From positions 101,737,912-101,801,911 of the forward strand of contig CM043963.1 of assembly GCA_014529385.2 (NCBI GenBank): a stretch of 64,000 bases of DNA. Reading direction: 5' to 3'. Positions 22,717 to 36,439 of this stretch are shown here, in pieces. Position 1 is the stretch's first letter, and the number at the start of each line of letters is the position of its first letter. A program made the position numbers and the translations under genes. Below the pieces are notes generated by a model, which saw nothing but the letters and a program-made list of their open reading frames with translations, did not search any database and was not told the DNA's origin. The DNA comes from Adiantum capillus-veneris. Taxonomy: Eukaryota > Streptophyta > Polypodiopsida > Polypodiales > Pteridaceae.

Positions 22717-23279
22717 ATGTCACTTGTTCGCCGCCCTTGAAACACAGGTTATCCTTGCGATAACACTCAAGCTCTTCAGGAGAGAGTTTATTTTTACCTT
22801 TATAAACTCCCTTCTCTTTAGCTTTGTTGGAGTTTCCCTTAGGAGACTTTTGGACCCTTGTTTTCAGGGGAAAAATAGGCCTCTGTACGAGGAAGGACTC
22901 AAACATTGAGAGATGATTGATTGCGGGCGGGACTAGATTTGAATTAGAATTTCTCTTAACCCTCGTTTGGAAATTGATTCGAGAGGCCACCATAGTATGA
23001 TGTATTACCACCGATATGGTGCGTGGCCTTTGGGAGTTGACATACTCCGCCATTTCTTCGGTTAAGCCCGCACAAAATTGTTGCTTTTGCTCTCCAAAAT
23101 CCAACTTTTTGAAGACAGTGGATTTGAGTTGTAGGTCCCAAAACTTGTCTACATATTTCTGGATGGATTCATAGGGAGAGAGCTTCAAGCTTCGCCATTG
23201 GGTGAGTACTTTGTCTTTGGCATCGATGGCCAAAGACTACTTCATAATGGAAGCTCTCAAAGCTTTCCATGTTCGTGGA
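22679..23279 (-). pseudogene. Gag of element C, 3' part
   Basis: The capsid part reads AIDAKDKVLTQWRSLKLSPY, KYVDKFWDLQL, GEQKQQFCAGLTEEMAEYV and then a basic region with a cysteine-rich segment (ECYRKDNLCFKGGEQ) that looks like a damaged zinc knuckle. An in-frame TAG lies at about 23237. The first codons at 23279 continue exactly from 55078 when element B and one copy of GTGGA are removed. Confidence 0.88.
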
Positions 23280-24198
23280 TGTTAGCAGTAAGCTAACATG
23301 GTCACCATTTTTCGGAGTTCTCCTTGTAAAACAATTATTATTTTGATAAATCGAAAATATTGTAACTCCTGTTTTCTTGATAAACCTTATAATTAATGAG
23401 CCGGGGCTACAAGCTTCCAGATTGTATCAGCCATTCAATTCCCAGCTTTGGTAGAACTCCAGATTATTACTTTTGACCACCCAAAAACCTTGGCTAAGGT
23501 ATAAAAGCCAATTTTTGTAAGTTTTTAAGAATTTTTTGGATAAGAAATACACAGCGTGAGCTAATGGCACTCACTTCTCTCCTTCTTGCGCTTCCTACTC
23601 CCTCTACGGTTGTCACATTGTGAATTCGTTTGTTGCATTGCAACCGCAGGTAAGAGCTCTACGCATTGACATAAGCCATCACAATATTTCGTAGCTTTTG
23701 ACGTCGCCGACCCGCGGCCTAATTTCATCATAAACAGGAATTTGCATGTTTAAATCAAAACCTAAGCATAGGCGGGGTATTGGGGCATCATTGCTAAGCA
23801 TTTAGATGCATTCTGGGTCGAAAACGACTAGGTCAAAAATCCAATGCTGTTAATAATCGCAATTTTGGAACTTGACCTAAAGTGGGGTTTGAGGCCATAG
23901 GCATGTGTGCTTAGGTCTTATAAACTTGTCCTAGAAGTTTCATTATATTTGGATGTCATTTGATGCTGTAACCGATGTGATTTGCTTGCCGATGAGCGAT
24001 TGGCTTTTGGTGATTTCAGTCACTTGAGTGTAGCCTGAGTTAGATGCGAGTTGTTAGTTGTTTTCCGAGAGGTTGACAAACTCTTGTAGCCTCTATGCAC
24101 TAGTTGAGTCAGCTTCGTCCCATGGTTTGACAAATTAATCGTGGTTTTCACTAATATTGCAATAAGATAGGATGGTGAGGTTAGATATGCGTCTCAAA
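23280..24198 (+). repeat. 5' LTR of element B
   Basis: It is a close match to 54175-55077. It contains a TATA box in sense orientation and a degenerate half of the B palindrome (TTAATAATCGCAATTTT, about 23850-23866). The opening bases TTAGCAGTAAGCTAA form a small inverted repeat. Confidence 0.93.
23500..23506 (+). promoter_or_regulatory. TATA box of element B 5' LTR
   Basis: TATAAAA follows GGCTAAGG in the 5' LTR, at a position suited to start transcription around 23530-23545. The same site in the 3' LTR (near 54378) reads TATGAAA, so only the 5' copy keeps the motif. Confidence 0.6.
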
Positions 24199-24200
24199 TT

Positions 24201-24217
24201 TGGCACCGCTCCCGAGG
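24201..24217 (+). other. Primer-binding site of element B
   Basis: TGGCACCGCTCCCGAGG begins two bases after the LTR and starts with TGG, as a tRNA 3' CCA complement must. It resembles the Asp-type site used by many plant gypsy elements (TGGCGCCGTTGCCGG) but with several differences, so the tRNA is not certain. Confidence 0.7.
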
Positions 24218-24946
24218 AAGAATAGACCTAAACTAGGGAAAACATGAGCGTCTTGTGTAGCTTTGTCCATTAACTTCCTCTAGGTTCACCTAGAGTAAAA
24301 CTCTCTTTTAGAAACCGCATAGCTTAAGATTGTCGTCTTTTGCTATGTAGAGGTAGCTTGGAAGTAATCGTACTTGCTGAGTGCCTTTAGGATTATAGGA
24401 TTGTAGATTTAAATTATGATTTGGAGAATGATTGGTAGACGAGACAAGTCTTAAGATCAAGACTCTGAAAAACATAAAAAACACAAGAAAATGCGTGTTT
24501 GTGGACACTTTCCACAACCCCATTGCATGAGGAACTAGGAGTAGGCTAAGTAGGATCCAAGGTGGATTTCATAGCATTGCTCTCTCTGAAAGAATCAAGT
24601 GTGAGTTGGTATGTAAAGTTGCAGAATTTCAGGTCTATGGCTAGAAATAGCACGAAAAGACTCGAATTCATTCAATCCAACTGGGGAGTAAGCCTAAGAG
24701 TTGTCTGAACCAATGGGTAAGCTCAAGGACACTTCGAGGTAAAAATTTCAAGAAGTTGACCAAAAATCAAATTATTTACTTTTTCTTGACATTTTAGGCC
24801 AAATTAAGTTTTGACTTGATTTATGGGCTTAAAAAACATCATAAAAGGACTGTCTTTGAGAAAATTGCAAAAAAGTGTTCATTTCAAGCATCGAGTTAAT
24901 AATCATGATTATTAACTTTTTGCTCTAAATTAACCAAGACTCATAT
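24218..24946 (+). repeat. Leader of element B, left part, with one palindrome
   Basis: This is noncoding AT-rich sequence. TTAATAATCATGATTATTAA (24896-24915) is a variant of the B palindrome with CATG in place of CGCG at the centre. The leader is interrupted by A2 at 24947 and resumes at 36440. Confidence 0.8.
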
Positions 24947-27432
<2,486 letters not shown>

Positions 27433-27459
27433 TTAGCCCTCCCATCTGGCTAGAGGCAT

Positions 27460-28928
27460 TCATGCTTCTAGCCCTTCCTCTGCATCTTTAGTTGTGGATT
27501 TAGATGTTTCTCCCTCTTCTTGAATGTCTAGCATGACTTCTGGATCAAACCTAAGAAAATACCTTTTGAGTCTCCATCCATTGACCCTAGTCTTGTGAAT
27601 TCTTCCGTCTGCTTCCATCAGCTTATAGCTGCCGTTGTCATAGCGTTTCTTGATGATGAATTTTCCTTCCCATCTGGGTTGAAAGTTCTTGTCCTTTCTG
27701 GTGTCGAATCTGTTGTCGTATCTCAACACTAATATACCTTTGTCCAGTCCCTTTTCTTTAAGCCCTTGATTGAAAGTGAGCCGGCATCGTTCTGCCTGCG
27801 CTGCATAGTGATTGATTGCTTCTTCCTTATCTAGTTGGAGCCTCTCCAGATCCAAGATATGGTTTCGGAGATTTACGATTGGGCATTGTATCTGGCTAGC
27901 CAAGACTCGTAAATTGGCTATCTGTACCTCAATGGGTAGAATTGTCTCCTTCCCATAAACTAGATGGAAAGGGGTGAAACCTAGTGATGTTCGAAACGTC
28001 GTTCGGTAGGCCCAAAGAGCTACCATGAGATGTTTATCCCAGTCTTCTGTGTGATTGTTCACCTGCTTTGTGATGATCATTCCATTTAGCTTCTCTACCA
28101 GACCATTGCATTGTGGATAGTATGGTGTGGAATGTAGGCGTGTGATGCCTAACTTCTTCATCAGTTCTCCCACATGATTGCCTCTGAAACCTGTTCGTCT
28201 ATCTGATATTATCTCAAGAGGAGTGCCAAAACGGCAACAAATATGCTCAAAAATGAACTTTGCTACCTCTTGGACTGTAACGCGGGTGGTGGCTATTGCT
28301 TCTGCCCATCAGGTCATGTAGTCTACACCCATTATGATGTACAGTTTACCTGATTGGGCCCTTGGTAAAGGACCGATTTCATCTATTCCCCATTTCTCAA
28401 ATGGACCATATGAGATGATAGGGGTTTGTGGCTCGTAGGTTTATGTGCGATCACTGGCCACTTGACAAGCCTTACATGTTTTACACCAATGGTGTACATC
28501 CCTTGTTCAAGCTAGGCCAAGAGTATCCTGCTTGTGGAATCTTCCTACTTCTTGTCGAATCTTCCTACTGGTGATATCTAGAGCAAAATGACCATCGGAG
28601 ACACCATCATGGCAACTTGAATTACCTCTATGATCTCACTGGAGGTGGGCACCCGCCTGAGAATTTGATCTTTGCCCTTACAATACAAGTGGTCGTTTAC
28701 AAGGAAGTATCTGGTAGCCTTCCTTACCAGCCACTGTTTCTGGCCTTTGGTGTATCCTTCCGGACATTCTCCTGTATCTAGAAAGCTGACGATATTAGGC
28801 ATAGCATCACTACCTTGAAAGAGGGGTAGCTTCAATTTGATGGCTCCTACGGGAACGTCTTGTATTCTTTCTTTGGCTAGAGCATCTGCCTCCTGATTTT
28901 TTGCTCTGGGGACATGAAATAGTTTCAC
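27460..28928 (-). pseudogene. Integrase of element A2
   Basis: The 28173-27460 part is open for 237 residues: CNGLVEKLNG (Glu of the core), DWDKHLMVALWAYRTTFRTS, FQPRWEGKFIIKKRYDNG and GWRLKRYFLRFDPEV. It lacks the 45-bp duplication seen in A1. Upstream (28928-28578) ECPEGYTKGQKQWLVRKATR and DHLYCKGKDQILRRVP lead to the zinc module, which is broken by frameshifts and a 20-25 bp local duplication (CTTCCTACT at 28541-28569). The core with the first two Asp (about 28190-28420) is readable with stops. Confidence 0.85.
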
Positions 28929-28984
28929 TGCTTCAAATTTCCTTAGAAGATCCTTAACTTGGCGTAGTTAACCAAGTAAAACCT

Positions 28985-29673
28985 GATTTTTACAAACCCA
29001 AGTGCCATTTATGTGCCTTATCAAAAGCAAATCATCGCCAAACACATTTAGGCATTGAATTTGTTCCAAACCAAGAATTAGGGCTGCATATTCTGCTTCA
29101 TTGTTGGAGTGGGAGTGTAATAACTGCCCGATGGAGAATACTCTTTCTTGTTGCTCATTGAAAATGACTATGCCAGCTACAGAGACTGGTCCATTGTTCT
29201 CTTGTATGCTCCGTCAAAGAAAAGAGACTGAGCTCTTTCTAGCTTAGGACTCTCTACCATTGGTGTTTCTTCCTTTGCTTCCGTGTTGACCTTCAGCTTC
29301 TTCTCATAGTGGTGATGAGTGAGAATTCCCGCTAAACTAGCCCTGGTGGAGTTTTCTACTTGCATGGTGTAGTCAAACTCTTGTAATCTACTTAACCACT
29401 TAGAGATCCTAGATGAAACATCCGTGTGTTACATTACATATGGGAAAACCTCTTCCATTTTGTCAGGATTACAAAGGGTCTAGGCAAGAGATAGGAGCGG
29501 AACTTTGTGGTAGCAAACATTAGTGCCAGAACCATGTGTTCTACTTCGGTAAATCCCTTTTCTAAAGGGGTCATGATAGGACTAGAGAAGTAAATAGGAC
29601 GCATGAAAGAAGTTTGGGGGTCCTTTTGCATTAGCACGGCTCCGAGTGTATCACTTCCAACACTAGGGTTCAC
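28985..29673 (-). pseudogene. Dual RNase H of element A2
   Basis: It matches A1 7411-8100. The first RNase H/connection region is at 29434-29673 (NPSVGSDTLGAVLMQKDP, FTEVEHMVLALMFATTKFRS). The second starts SLFFDGAYKRTMDQS near 29210 and is then frameshifted, continuing with NNEAEYAALIL-like sequence near 29080-29110. Stops and frameshifts near 29190, 29430 and 29700 make it nonfunctional. Confidence 0.8.
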
Positions 29674-29784
29674 ATAAAATGGCTCGTCCCACTTAGGACG
29701 TGAAATGGTGGGAAGCTTAGCTAGGATTTGCTTTACCTCAGCAAATTGCTACTCATTCTCTTCACTCCACGAGAAAACCTCCCT

Positions 29785-30410
29785 CTAGGTGATTGTTTGT
29801 AGGGGAAGGACCACTTGAGATAGCAAGTGAATGAACCTACTTAAGTATCTTATCTTCTGAAGGAAAGAAACCAACTGCTTAGCAATGGTGGGTGACGGCA
29901 AAGATACCACGGCTTGAATCTTGCTAGGGTCAGCCTCAATCCTTTTTGCTGAAATTACATGGCCAAGGAGAGTGGCTTTGTTTTCACCGATGTGACACTT
30001 ATCCACGTTGAGCTGGCCACCCAAGGTTTGCAGTCTGGTTAAGCCATAATAGACTTTGCTTAAATGAAGGGCTCGGGAACTATAGATGCAAAAATCATCT
30101 ATGAAAATCCGTATTGATGTTCCAAAGTAGGGTTGGAAAACAAAGGTCACATAGCACTAAAATATGTCCGGGGCGTTAGTGAGGCCAAAAGGCATCACCC
30201 TATAAGCAAAGCATCCCCAAGGTGCGATGAAGGTTGTCTTCTTCTTATCTTCTTCCGCAATGCTAATCTGGAAGTATCCTGAGTAGCCATCGCACACTGT
30301 GTATCGTTCGTAACCCGCCACTTAATTGAGAATTTCATCCTGGAATGAGAGAGGAAAGTGATCCCTCTTCGTGGCTGCATTGAGGGTTTATAGTCCACAC
30401 AGACTCTCCA
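29785..30410 (-). pseudogene. Reverse transcriptase of element A2
   Basis: Readable motifs include FIAPWGCFAYRVMPFGLTN-like sequence (about 30170-30240), RIFIDDFCIYS with both Asp present (about 30085-30115), and LLGHVISAKRIEADPSKIQ. The catalytic DGYS segment lies near 30270-30300. The frame shifts near 30150, 30195 and at the T8 run at 30417-30424. The active-site residues survive, unlike in A1. Confidence 0.85.
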
Positions 30411-30411
30411 C

Positions 30412-31290
30412 TTACCTTTTTTTTGGTGTGACTACTACTGGGGAGACCCATTCTGAGTCTTCTACAGGGTAGATGAAACCTGCTTGTAGCAAACTTCTCA
30501 CTTCTTTAAGTAGTGCCGCTTGTTGGATTACTCCAAGTCTTCTGAGCTTCTCCACTATGGGTTTACTACCTTCCTTAAGTTTTATGTGGTTTTTCACTAC
30601 TGTAATTCTTGTGATCTTATCATAGCCATCAATGAACAAAGTAGTGAAGTTACCTAGCATGGAAACATATTCCTTCCTTTCTCCATCGGTTAACTCATTT
30701 GAGAGCATTTTTTGTAATTTACCTGCATCCTCCAAGGACTGCGTACCTGATGATTCCTCTTGGTTTGTCGGGGGTGTTTCAGATTGTGTCAATCTTTTTG
30801 GGTCTTTAAGAATGACCCCCATCACTTTGATGCTACTGTCACTCCCGTCAGTGGTGGTTGTCTCTTCTCCTGAGGTAGACGAATAGTCGTTGGTGGAATC
30901 ATCTTTTGAAGCCTCCAAGATCATGTTGCGTTGCTTCCCAGTCCGCATGTCGTAGAATATGGACTTCCCTTTAGCGTCCTTCATCTGAATCATTCCGGTG
31001 CTCCAGTCTTGTTTAGCTTCCATAGCCATAAGCCAAGGCCTCCCAAGAATGATGGGGTAGCCCTCCCCTTTGTGTGGCATGACAAAGATGTCTACCTCCA
31101 CTTCTATATTGAATGCTTTTACTTTGACCGCATTCACAATACCCACACATTTCACTCTTACATTGTTTGCCATTTTGGCTCAGCACGGTGCCGGCCTACT
31201 TACCTCTAGACCTAGATGGTGCATCATCTTTTCACTCATGACACATATTTGCGCGCCACCATCTATGTAGATGTTTGAGATCCGTTTCCC
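30412..31290 (-). pseudogene. Protease and PR-RT linker of element A2
   Basis: The protease core reads NIYIDGGAQICVMSEKMMHH (about 31215-31275), again with DGG rather than DSG/DTG, followed by VDIFVMPHKGEGYPIILGRP near 31060. A Ser/Thr/Asp-rich linker (DYSSTSGEETTTTDGSD, near 30860-30910) precedes the N-terminal RT part LRRLGVIQ, GFIYPVEDSEWVSPVVVTP. A single TGA separates the two open parts near 31174. DGG shared by both A copies suggests it is the family state, not a recent mutation. Confidence 0.82.
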
Positions 31291-31917
31291 CTTGATGTGG
31301 GCATCCATGGTTGGTAGGATGTCGTCAAGATCCCTTCCAGAGATAGCCCCAGCTATCCTAGGTCTTGATTTCTTGGTACTTACCATTTTTGTCCATTGCC
31401 TCCTCATTCTTGGTGCAAGGTGGAGTAATTGGGGCCAGGTTATCTTCAGGCCCTGGATTAACACATCCTGAACTAAGTCATAGGGTTTTTCATACTCACC
31501 TAGTGAGAAGTCCACGATGTCTATCTTCTGTCGTGGTTTAGCTGCTTGCTTGCTAGACTCAGCCTTCCCTTTCATCTTCTCTTCTCTTTGAGAGGCTTCC
31601 TCGTGCCTGGCACGCTTCACTCCCATAGCATCCACTTCTTCTACCTTTGCTTTCCCTTTGTGCTTCTCTCAAATTGATTCTTCTAGCTTTGCCTTCCCTT
31701 TAGCCTCAAAGCTAATAACACTCACCCCTTGGTTCAAAGCAAGTGGTGGGGGTAGTGGTGGAATGAGAGGTTGGGGTGGTGGTTGTTGTTGTACAGGTGG
31801 TCGAAGGATTTGGACCGGTGGGATCAGCCCAAGTTTCCTAGATGGGCGTGGTCTTGCTCTTGGCGGAGAGATCTGATTCTGTCTCCCCTCCCTATTGAAA
31901 TTCTACCTCCTTCGATG
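31291..31917 (-). pseudogene. Gag-protease linker of A2 (lost in A1)
   Basis: The section from about 31635 to 31291 is open and basic (RARHEEASQREEKMKGKAE, KPYDLVQDVLIQGLKITW, RPRIAGAISGRDLDDILPTM). The adjoining 31640-31917 is Pro-rich with stops. A1 lacks this block: its zinc knuckle runs directly into the protease. I cannot assign a function. Confidence 0.7.
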
Positions 31918-32709
31918 TGGGCAGTAGTACATACCATGACCATCTTCCCCGCAATTGTAGCAGTGGTACTCTTGGTTCTACCTTTGTTGTCCTCTTCCTT
32001 GTTCTGGATTCCTGATAGGTGCATGCCCTTGCTGCACCAAATGCACGGATAAACTCTCTAGTTGGGTGGTGATGCAACTCAGCAAGTCTTGCTGCTCTTT
32101 TGATGCCTCTTGCGGTTGGGCGCTATGACTGCCTAATGCAATCACAGGGGTTGGTTGGGCCGAGCTTTTTGCCTCTAACTCTTTTACTCTTGCTTGCATA
32201 CGCAGCTTCTTGTCTTTAAGGCGGGCTACTTCGACTGTCAACGCATATGTTGCAGGAAACCTTCCCTTCACCTTCTCTCTAAGCGGCGATCATAGACCAG
32301 CAATGAAACGGTCCTTCTTTAGGAAATTAGGCGCTCCTTTTCCTTTCTCCAGTGAGGCAACCCATCTCTCCCATAAGTCCACAAATTTGTACTCGTAGGT
32401 GGCATACTCTAGCAGACCTCCCTGTTTCAATTCTGCCAATAGCTGCCATAGCTTCTCCAAGGTTGTGCCTCCACCAAACCTCTTTACAAAAGCAGCCCTC
32501 AATACTTCCCATGCATTCTTGGTAGCCTGGGGCAATGCATTATAGTAGGACTTGGCCTCTACTTTCATCAGTAGAGGAAAAATTCTAAGTCGTGAAGCGT
32601 CATCATCTTTGTTGGAGACGACACAAGCAATGTCAAAATCATCCAAAAAGTCGGTGGTGAGATCTTCTCCCTTCTTTCCACTGAACATGGGGAAAGAAAC
32701 ACTTGCCAT
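31918..32709 (-). pseudogene. Gag of element A2 with zinc knuckle
   Basis: ATG 32709 opens MASVSFPMFSGKKGEDL, followed by 139 open residues of the retrotransposon gag family (FLDDFDIACVVSNKDDDASR, KNAWEVLRAAFVKRFGGGT, YKFVDLWERWVASLE, FLKKDRFIAGL). A TGA near 32290 interrupts the frame before the next part (MKGRFPATYALTVEVARLKD), which is predicted helical. The CCHC knuckle CYNCGEDGHGMYYC is at about 31925-31970. Confidence 0.86.
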
Positions 32710-33038
32710 GGTAGTGACTCAGGAAATTTCAAACTTTTTCTTTTTTAGATTAATGACAGTGGCGGCTCATAGCGGCTTTTTACAGGGTTGGGTGGATAGG
32801 TTAAAACAGAATAAAGATAGAAACATTAAAGCAATGATGGTAATCCAATATGGGGAGAATGATAGGGTTTGGGGAATTAAGGATTTCTCCGAGTACCACC
32901 GCACCGAAAAGGTACACGATCTTCTATTGATAGAATATTTTTCTATCTACATAGATATTCACATGCATATGCTGCAGGAATCTGAACGGGAATGATGTCG
33001 GCCCGTTTTCCATCATGCACAGAGGGTGGAATACTTAC

Positions 33039-33949
33039 TTATACTCTTACCATGCAAGTGTTGATGAGTCGGCACATCCACAAGAGGTCGTCGCCTTTCA
33101 TGGGCTCTACCTTTCCTTCGTCACTCATCACATATGGAGTGATGGCGACACGTCTGAGCACTCCCAGCCTCTTGGCTAGTAGAAACTGCAGATAATTTCC
33201 GTAGTCGGCGTGTTGCATGAATTCCACTCCATTCAGCTGCAACTCGTCTCCAACCCACTGGGTTTCACCCGTGGTGGAGAGCTTCTTCAAGATAAGTTGT
33301 ACAGGGAGAGGAGGAATATCCTCTACCCGTCTTCTAAAACAGCGAGAGCAGTAGCCGAACCACTCTTCCCTAGGACATGGGAATCTTCTTACCACTTCTT
33401 CTTCATGATTGTCGAAGTGGATTGGTAGCACTCGCATGCGTCATGCAAATCGGTAGGCGACCTTCCGCCGTTTAACTTTGGATGACTTTCTCTTTGGCAA
33501 GCTGGGTACAACCCGGCTTTCTGAGCTTGAAGCACTTGCTTGGCCAGATGTTTCTCCCTTCAGGGTCATGTCTTTCCAGACTGGCTTATCTTTTCCTTAC
33601 CTTTGTCTCACGTAGCCCCTTTAGGCCATTTTGGAGCAAAGGTTATAACCTTGACTGTACTTTCTTTATGGAAGAGAGGCCTCACCATTTCTTTCCTTCT
33701 TTGATGTGAATGAATTCTTCATGATGAATGTCAATGTAGACGATTTCAGCTCCTTTGGCACTTCACAGACCTCCCACCTGATGCTCTCAACTTGTGGTTA
33801 GAACTATCAACACGAGATGGATAATTTACCTCTTGAATACTGATGACACTGCAGCCTGGCAGTAGTACTTCAATGAAGGCGGCTAGTGCCTCCTTAGTCT
33901 CCTCTTCGTCCATCCTCCGGTTAGAAAATTCCTTCAGCCATTCGTCCAT
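33039..33949 (-). pseudogene. Leader-proximal ORF of A2, function not recognised
   Basis: It opens at ATG 33949 (MDEWLKEFSNRRMDEEETKE), only about 20 nt after the tRNA-like block, and after frame changes continues to 33039 (RFPCPREEWFGYCSRCF, LPVQLILKKLSTTGETQW, MKGDDLLWMCRLINT). Conservation with A1 10859-11818 shows selection in the past. The domain is unknown. Confidence 0.6.
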
Positions 33950-33970
33950 GATTGATGGCGTACGTCACTT

Positions 33971-34020
33971 TCAGCATTGTAAACTGAAGGTCTTGAGTTC
34001 GATCCTCCGTGGGGGCACCA
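33971..34020 (-). other. Primer-binding site of A2 extended as a tRNA-Thr(UGU)-like 3' half
   Basis: Read on the plus strand, the 50 bases directly before the LTR look like the 3' half of a tRNA: an anticodon loop ATTGTAA (UGU), the stem end CTGAAGG, a T arm with GAGTTCGATCC, and the acceptor end GTGGGGGCACCA including CCA. The element RNA is the complement, so the final 18 nt is the primer site. The other 32 nt are not needed for priming. The 5' half of a tRNA (D arm, acceptor partner) is absent, so this is not a tRNA gene. Confidence 0.78.
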
Positions 34021-34022
34021 AA

Positions 34023-34961
34023 TGACGAGAGCAAAGAAAACCCCGAACCCGACAGCTTCTAAAACGCGGGGACCTGAATGGCACACCTTGAGCCTGTCAC
34101 GGTAAAACACACACACACAGATTGACAAATGATGAAAACCCTCAGGGGTGTGAGGGAGAATTATTTATGCAGTATTTACAATGACCTTCCTTCCAGCGAG
34201 GTGGCACACCATGGTGATAGAGAGGTAGGGAGAAAAGATGGTGAAACTACTTGGTGCGTTCTCTAAAGACGACTCGATTATTGTGAAACTTTGCTACCAA
34301 GAACGTGAGTGTGTGTGTGTGTGCATCGACCATTGGAGTCGAGAGGTGGACGTGGCTCCCTTCACATGGTGCAATTCCCAAGGCAAACCATCACACAAGC
34401 CCCCTCCCCGTGATGCCAATAGTGTCAACTCTTCTCACTAAAAACTCTACCAAAGGCTGACCTCTCATGACCTTCCCCCCCCGAATAGTGACCTCTCATT
34501 GCTTTTTTATAGGTGTTGGCTGCTTGGATTAGGGTAATCCCGGTGTGATTAGGGTAAGCTAATCGGGGAGACAAAGCAAGGCGGTGGGCCCAGTGTGGTT
34601 GACCCTTGATTTGTCTTGGGAGTTATTTAAAAATGAAAACGTCTACGTGGGCCTTTGTAACCATCACCTAGAGAGAGGGAATTTACAAATTGGGAATTCT
34701 ACAAGGCTTGGGTGAAAACTGAATAAATGATGAACCTAACCTACAGATTACTGAAAATGGCATCGTGGTTCCGTGATGCCGGCGAATTGTGTGTTGCCGG
34801 TATGTCGGTGTAGCACGTACGTCTTTTCGGGGTCGGCCGGGGCATGCCTTTGGCGCATTTCTTCTTTTTGTTGTTGGTGGTGCGTGCTTTGAGTTCCTCC
34901 TTCTTTTCCTTTGTCGTCATAGTCGTAATATCCTTCGGTTTTTTTATGTGTGGTGCGTATT

Positions 34962-34998
<37 letters not shown>

Positions 34999-35179
34999 AT
35001 ATATATATAGAGAGAGAGAGAGAGGTGTGCGTGTATATTTACATGTGTGTGCATCTGCGTGCATGGGAACGGGGGGGTTATTGTGTATATATATATATAT
35101 ATATATATACTTTTTTTTCTGTTTTGATTTACCGTAGTGTTGTGGCAATGCAGAGACGGGGGGGTGAGGGTGGTGAATC

Positions 35180-35276
<97 letters not shown>

Positions 35277-35359
35277 GTATTGTGTGTCAAGCGGCGCCTA
35301 CACGTGCTGTGTACAGAGAGAGGGCATGAGCGGCGGTGTGGAGCCGGGTGCCGCTGCGG

Positions 35360-35435
<76 letters not shown>

Positions 35436-35592
35436 ATGAAGGTGGGGGGAGATGGTGAGGGAGGGGAGAGGGGATAGGGATTGTGAAGGGGTGTGTATGG
35501 CAGGAAGCACGCGGGTGGGTGCGGACAAGCACGAGGCCCGGGAGGGGGGGTAGCCGACAGAGGGCGAGACAAGGAGGGGGGGGTGCTTATTC

Positions 35593-35679
<87 letters not shown>

Positions 35680-35833
35680 GTGGCTTAGGGGTGGTTCCCA
35701 CCAAGGGAAGAGAGGGAGAGAGAGGGAGATAGGGGTTGTGGGGGGGGGGGGGTTATAGGATAGAGGAAGAGAGGGTGAGAGAGATAGAGGGAGGGAGAGA
35801 TGGTGCTTGCCCTAAGGCGTGTCGTGACTACTC

Positions 35834-35918
<85 letters not shown>

Positions 35919-36439
35919 AAGGCTAGGTGTAGATAGGGGGCGTGCTTAGGTTAGTGGTCCGCTAGGGTGGGGGGAAGGAAGAAAACGGGAGGGGGGGGTG
36001 CTTAAGGCTGAAGGGAGTGTGGACGAGAGGGGGTGGGGGTACGGCCCGCCGGGGCTGGAGTGTGGACAAGCAGAGAGAGAGAGAGAGAGAGAGGGGGAGA
36101 ATATTTGGAAGAGAGAGAGAGAGGATAATATCTATGGCGGCCCGTCGGGGTTGGAGGGTGACAGAGATACCAAAGGCACCTACCGGGCCGGATAATGCAG
36201 CGGCAGAGTAGGAGAGAGAGAATATTAGTGGAGCCGGGCAGTAAGAGAGAGAGATTGTCTTTTGGTGATAATGGAGGGGTGTGTGGCCAAACTGGCAGCG
36301 CCCCACTGGTGGTTAACCTTGGGGGGGGGTATGGTGAATGGTAAAGGGCTTTTTGTTTTTTTCTTTCTTCTTTTGGTAACAAACCTTTCCTTCCTTACGG
36401 TGTGGTTCTCACGGGCATGGTTTCGAAAGCCGGCCATCA
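34023..36439 (-). repeat. 5' LTR of element A2
   Basis: It pairs with 24947-27432. Long simple runs: GT 35182-35274, GA 35362-35434, 35599-35675 and 35837-35917, and AT near 35083-35108. Differences between the two A2 LTRs outside the repeats appear more common than between the A1 LTRs. Confidence 0.92.

Noticed and set aside
33971-34020. A tRNA-Thr gene
   Set aside because: Only the 3' half with an encoded CCA is present, fused to an LTR at the primer-site position. The D arm and the 5' acceptor strand are missing.
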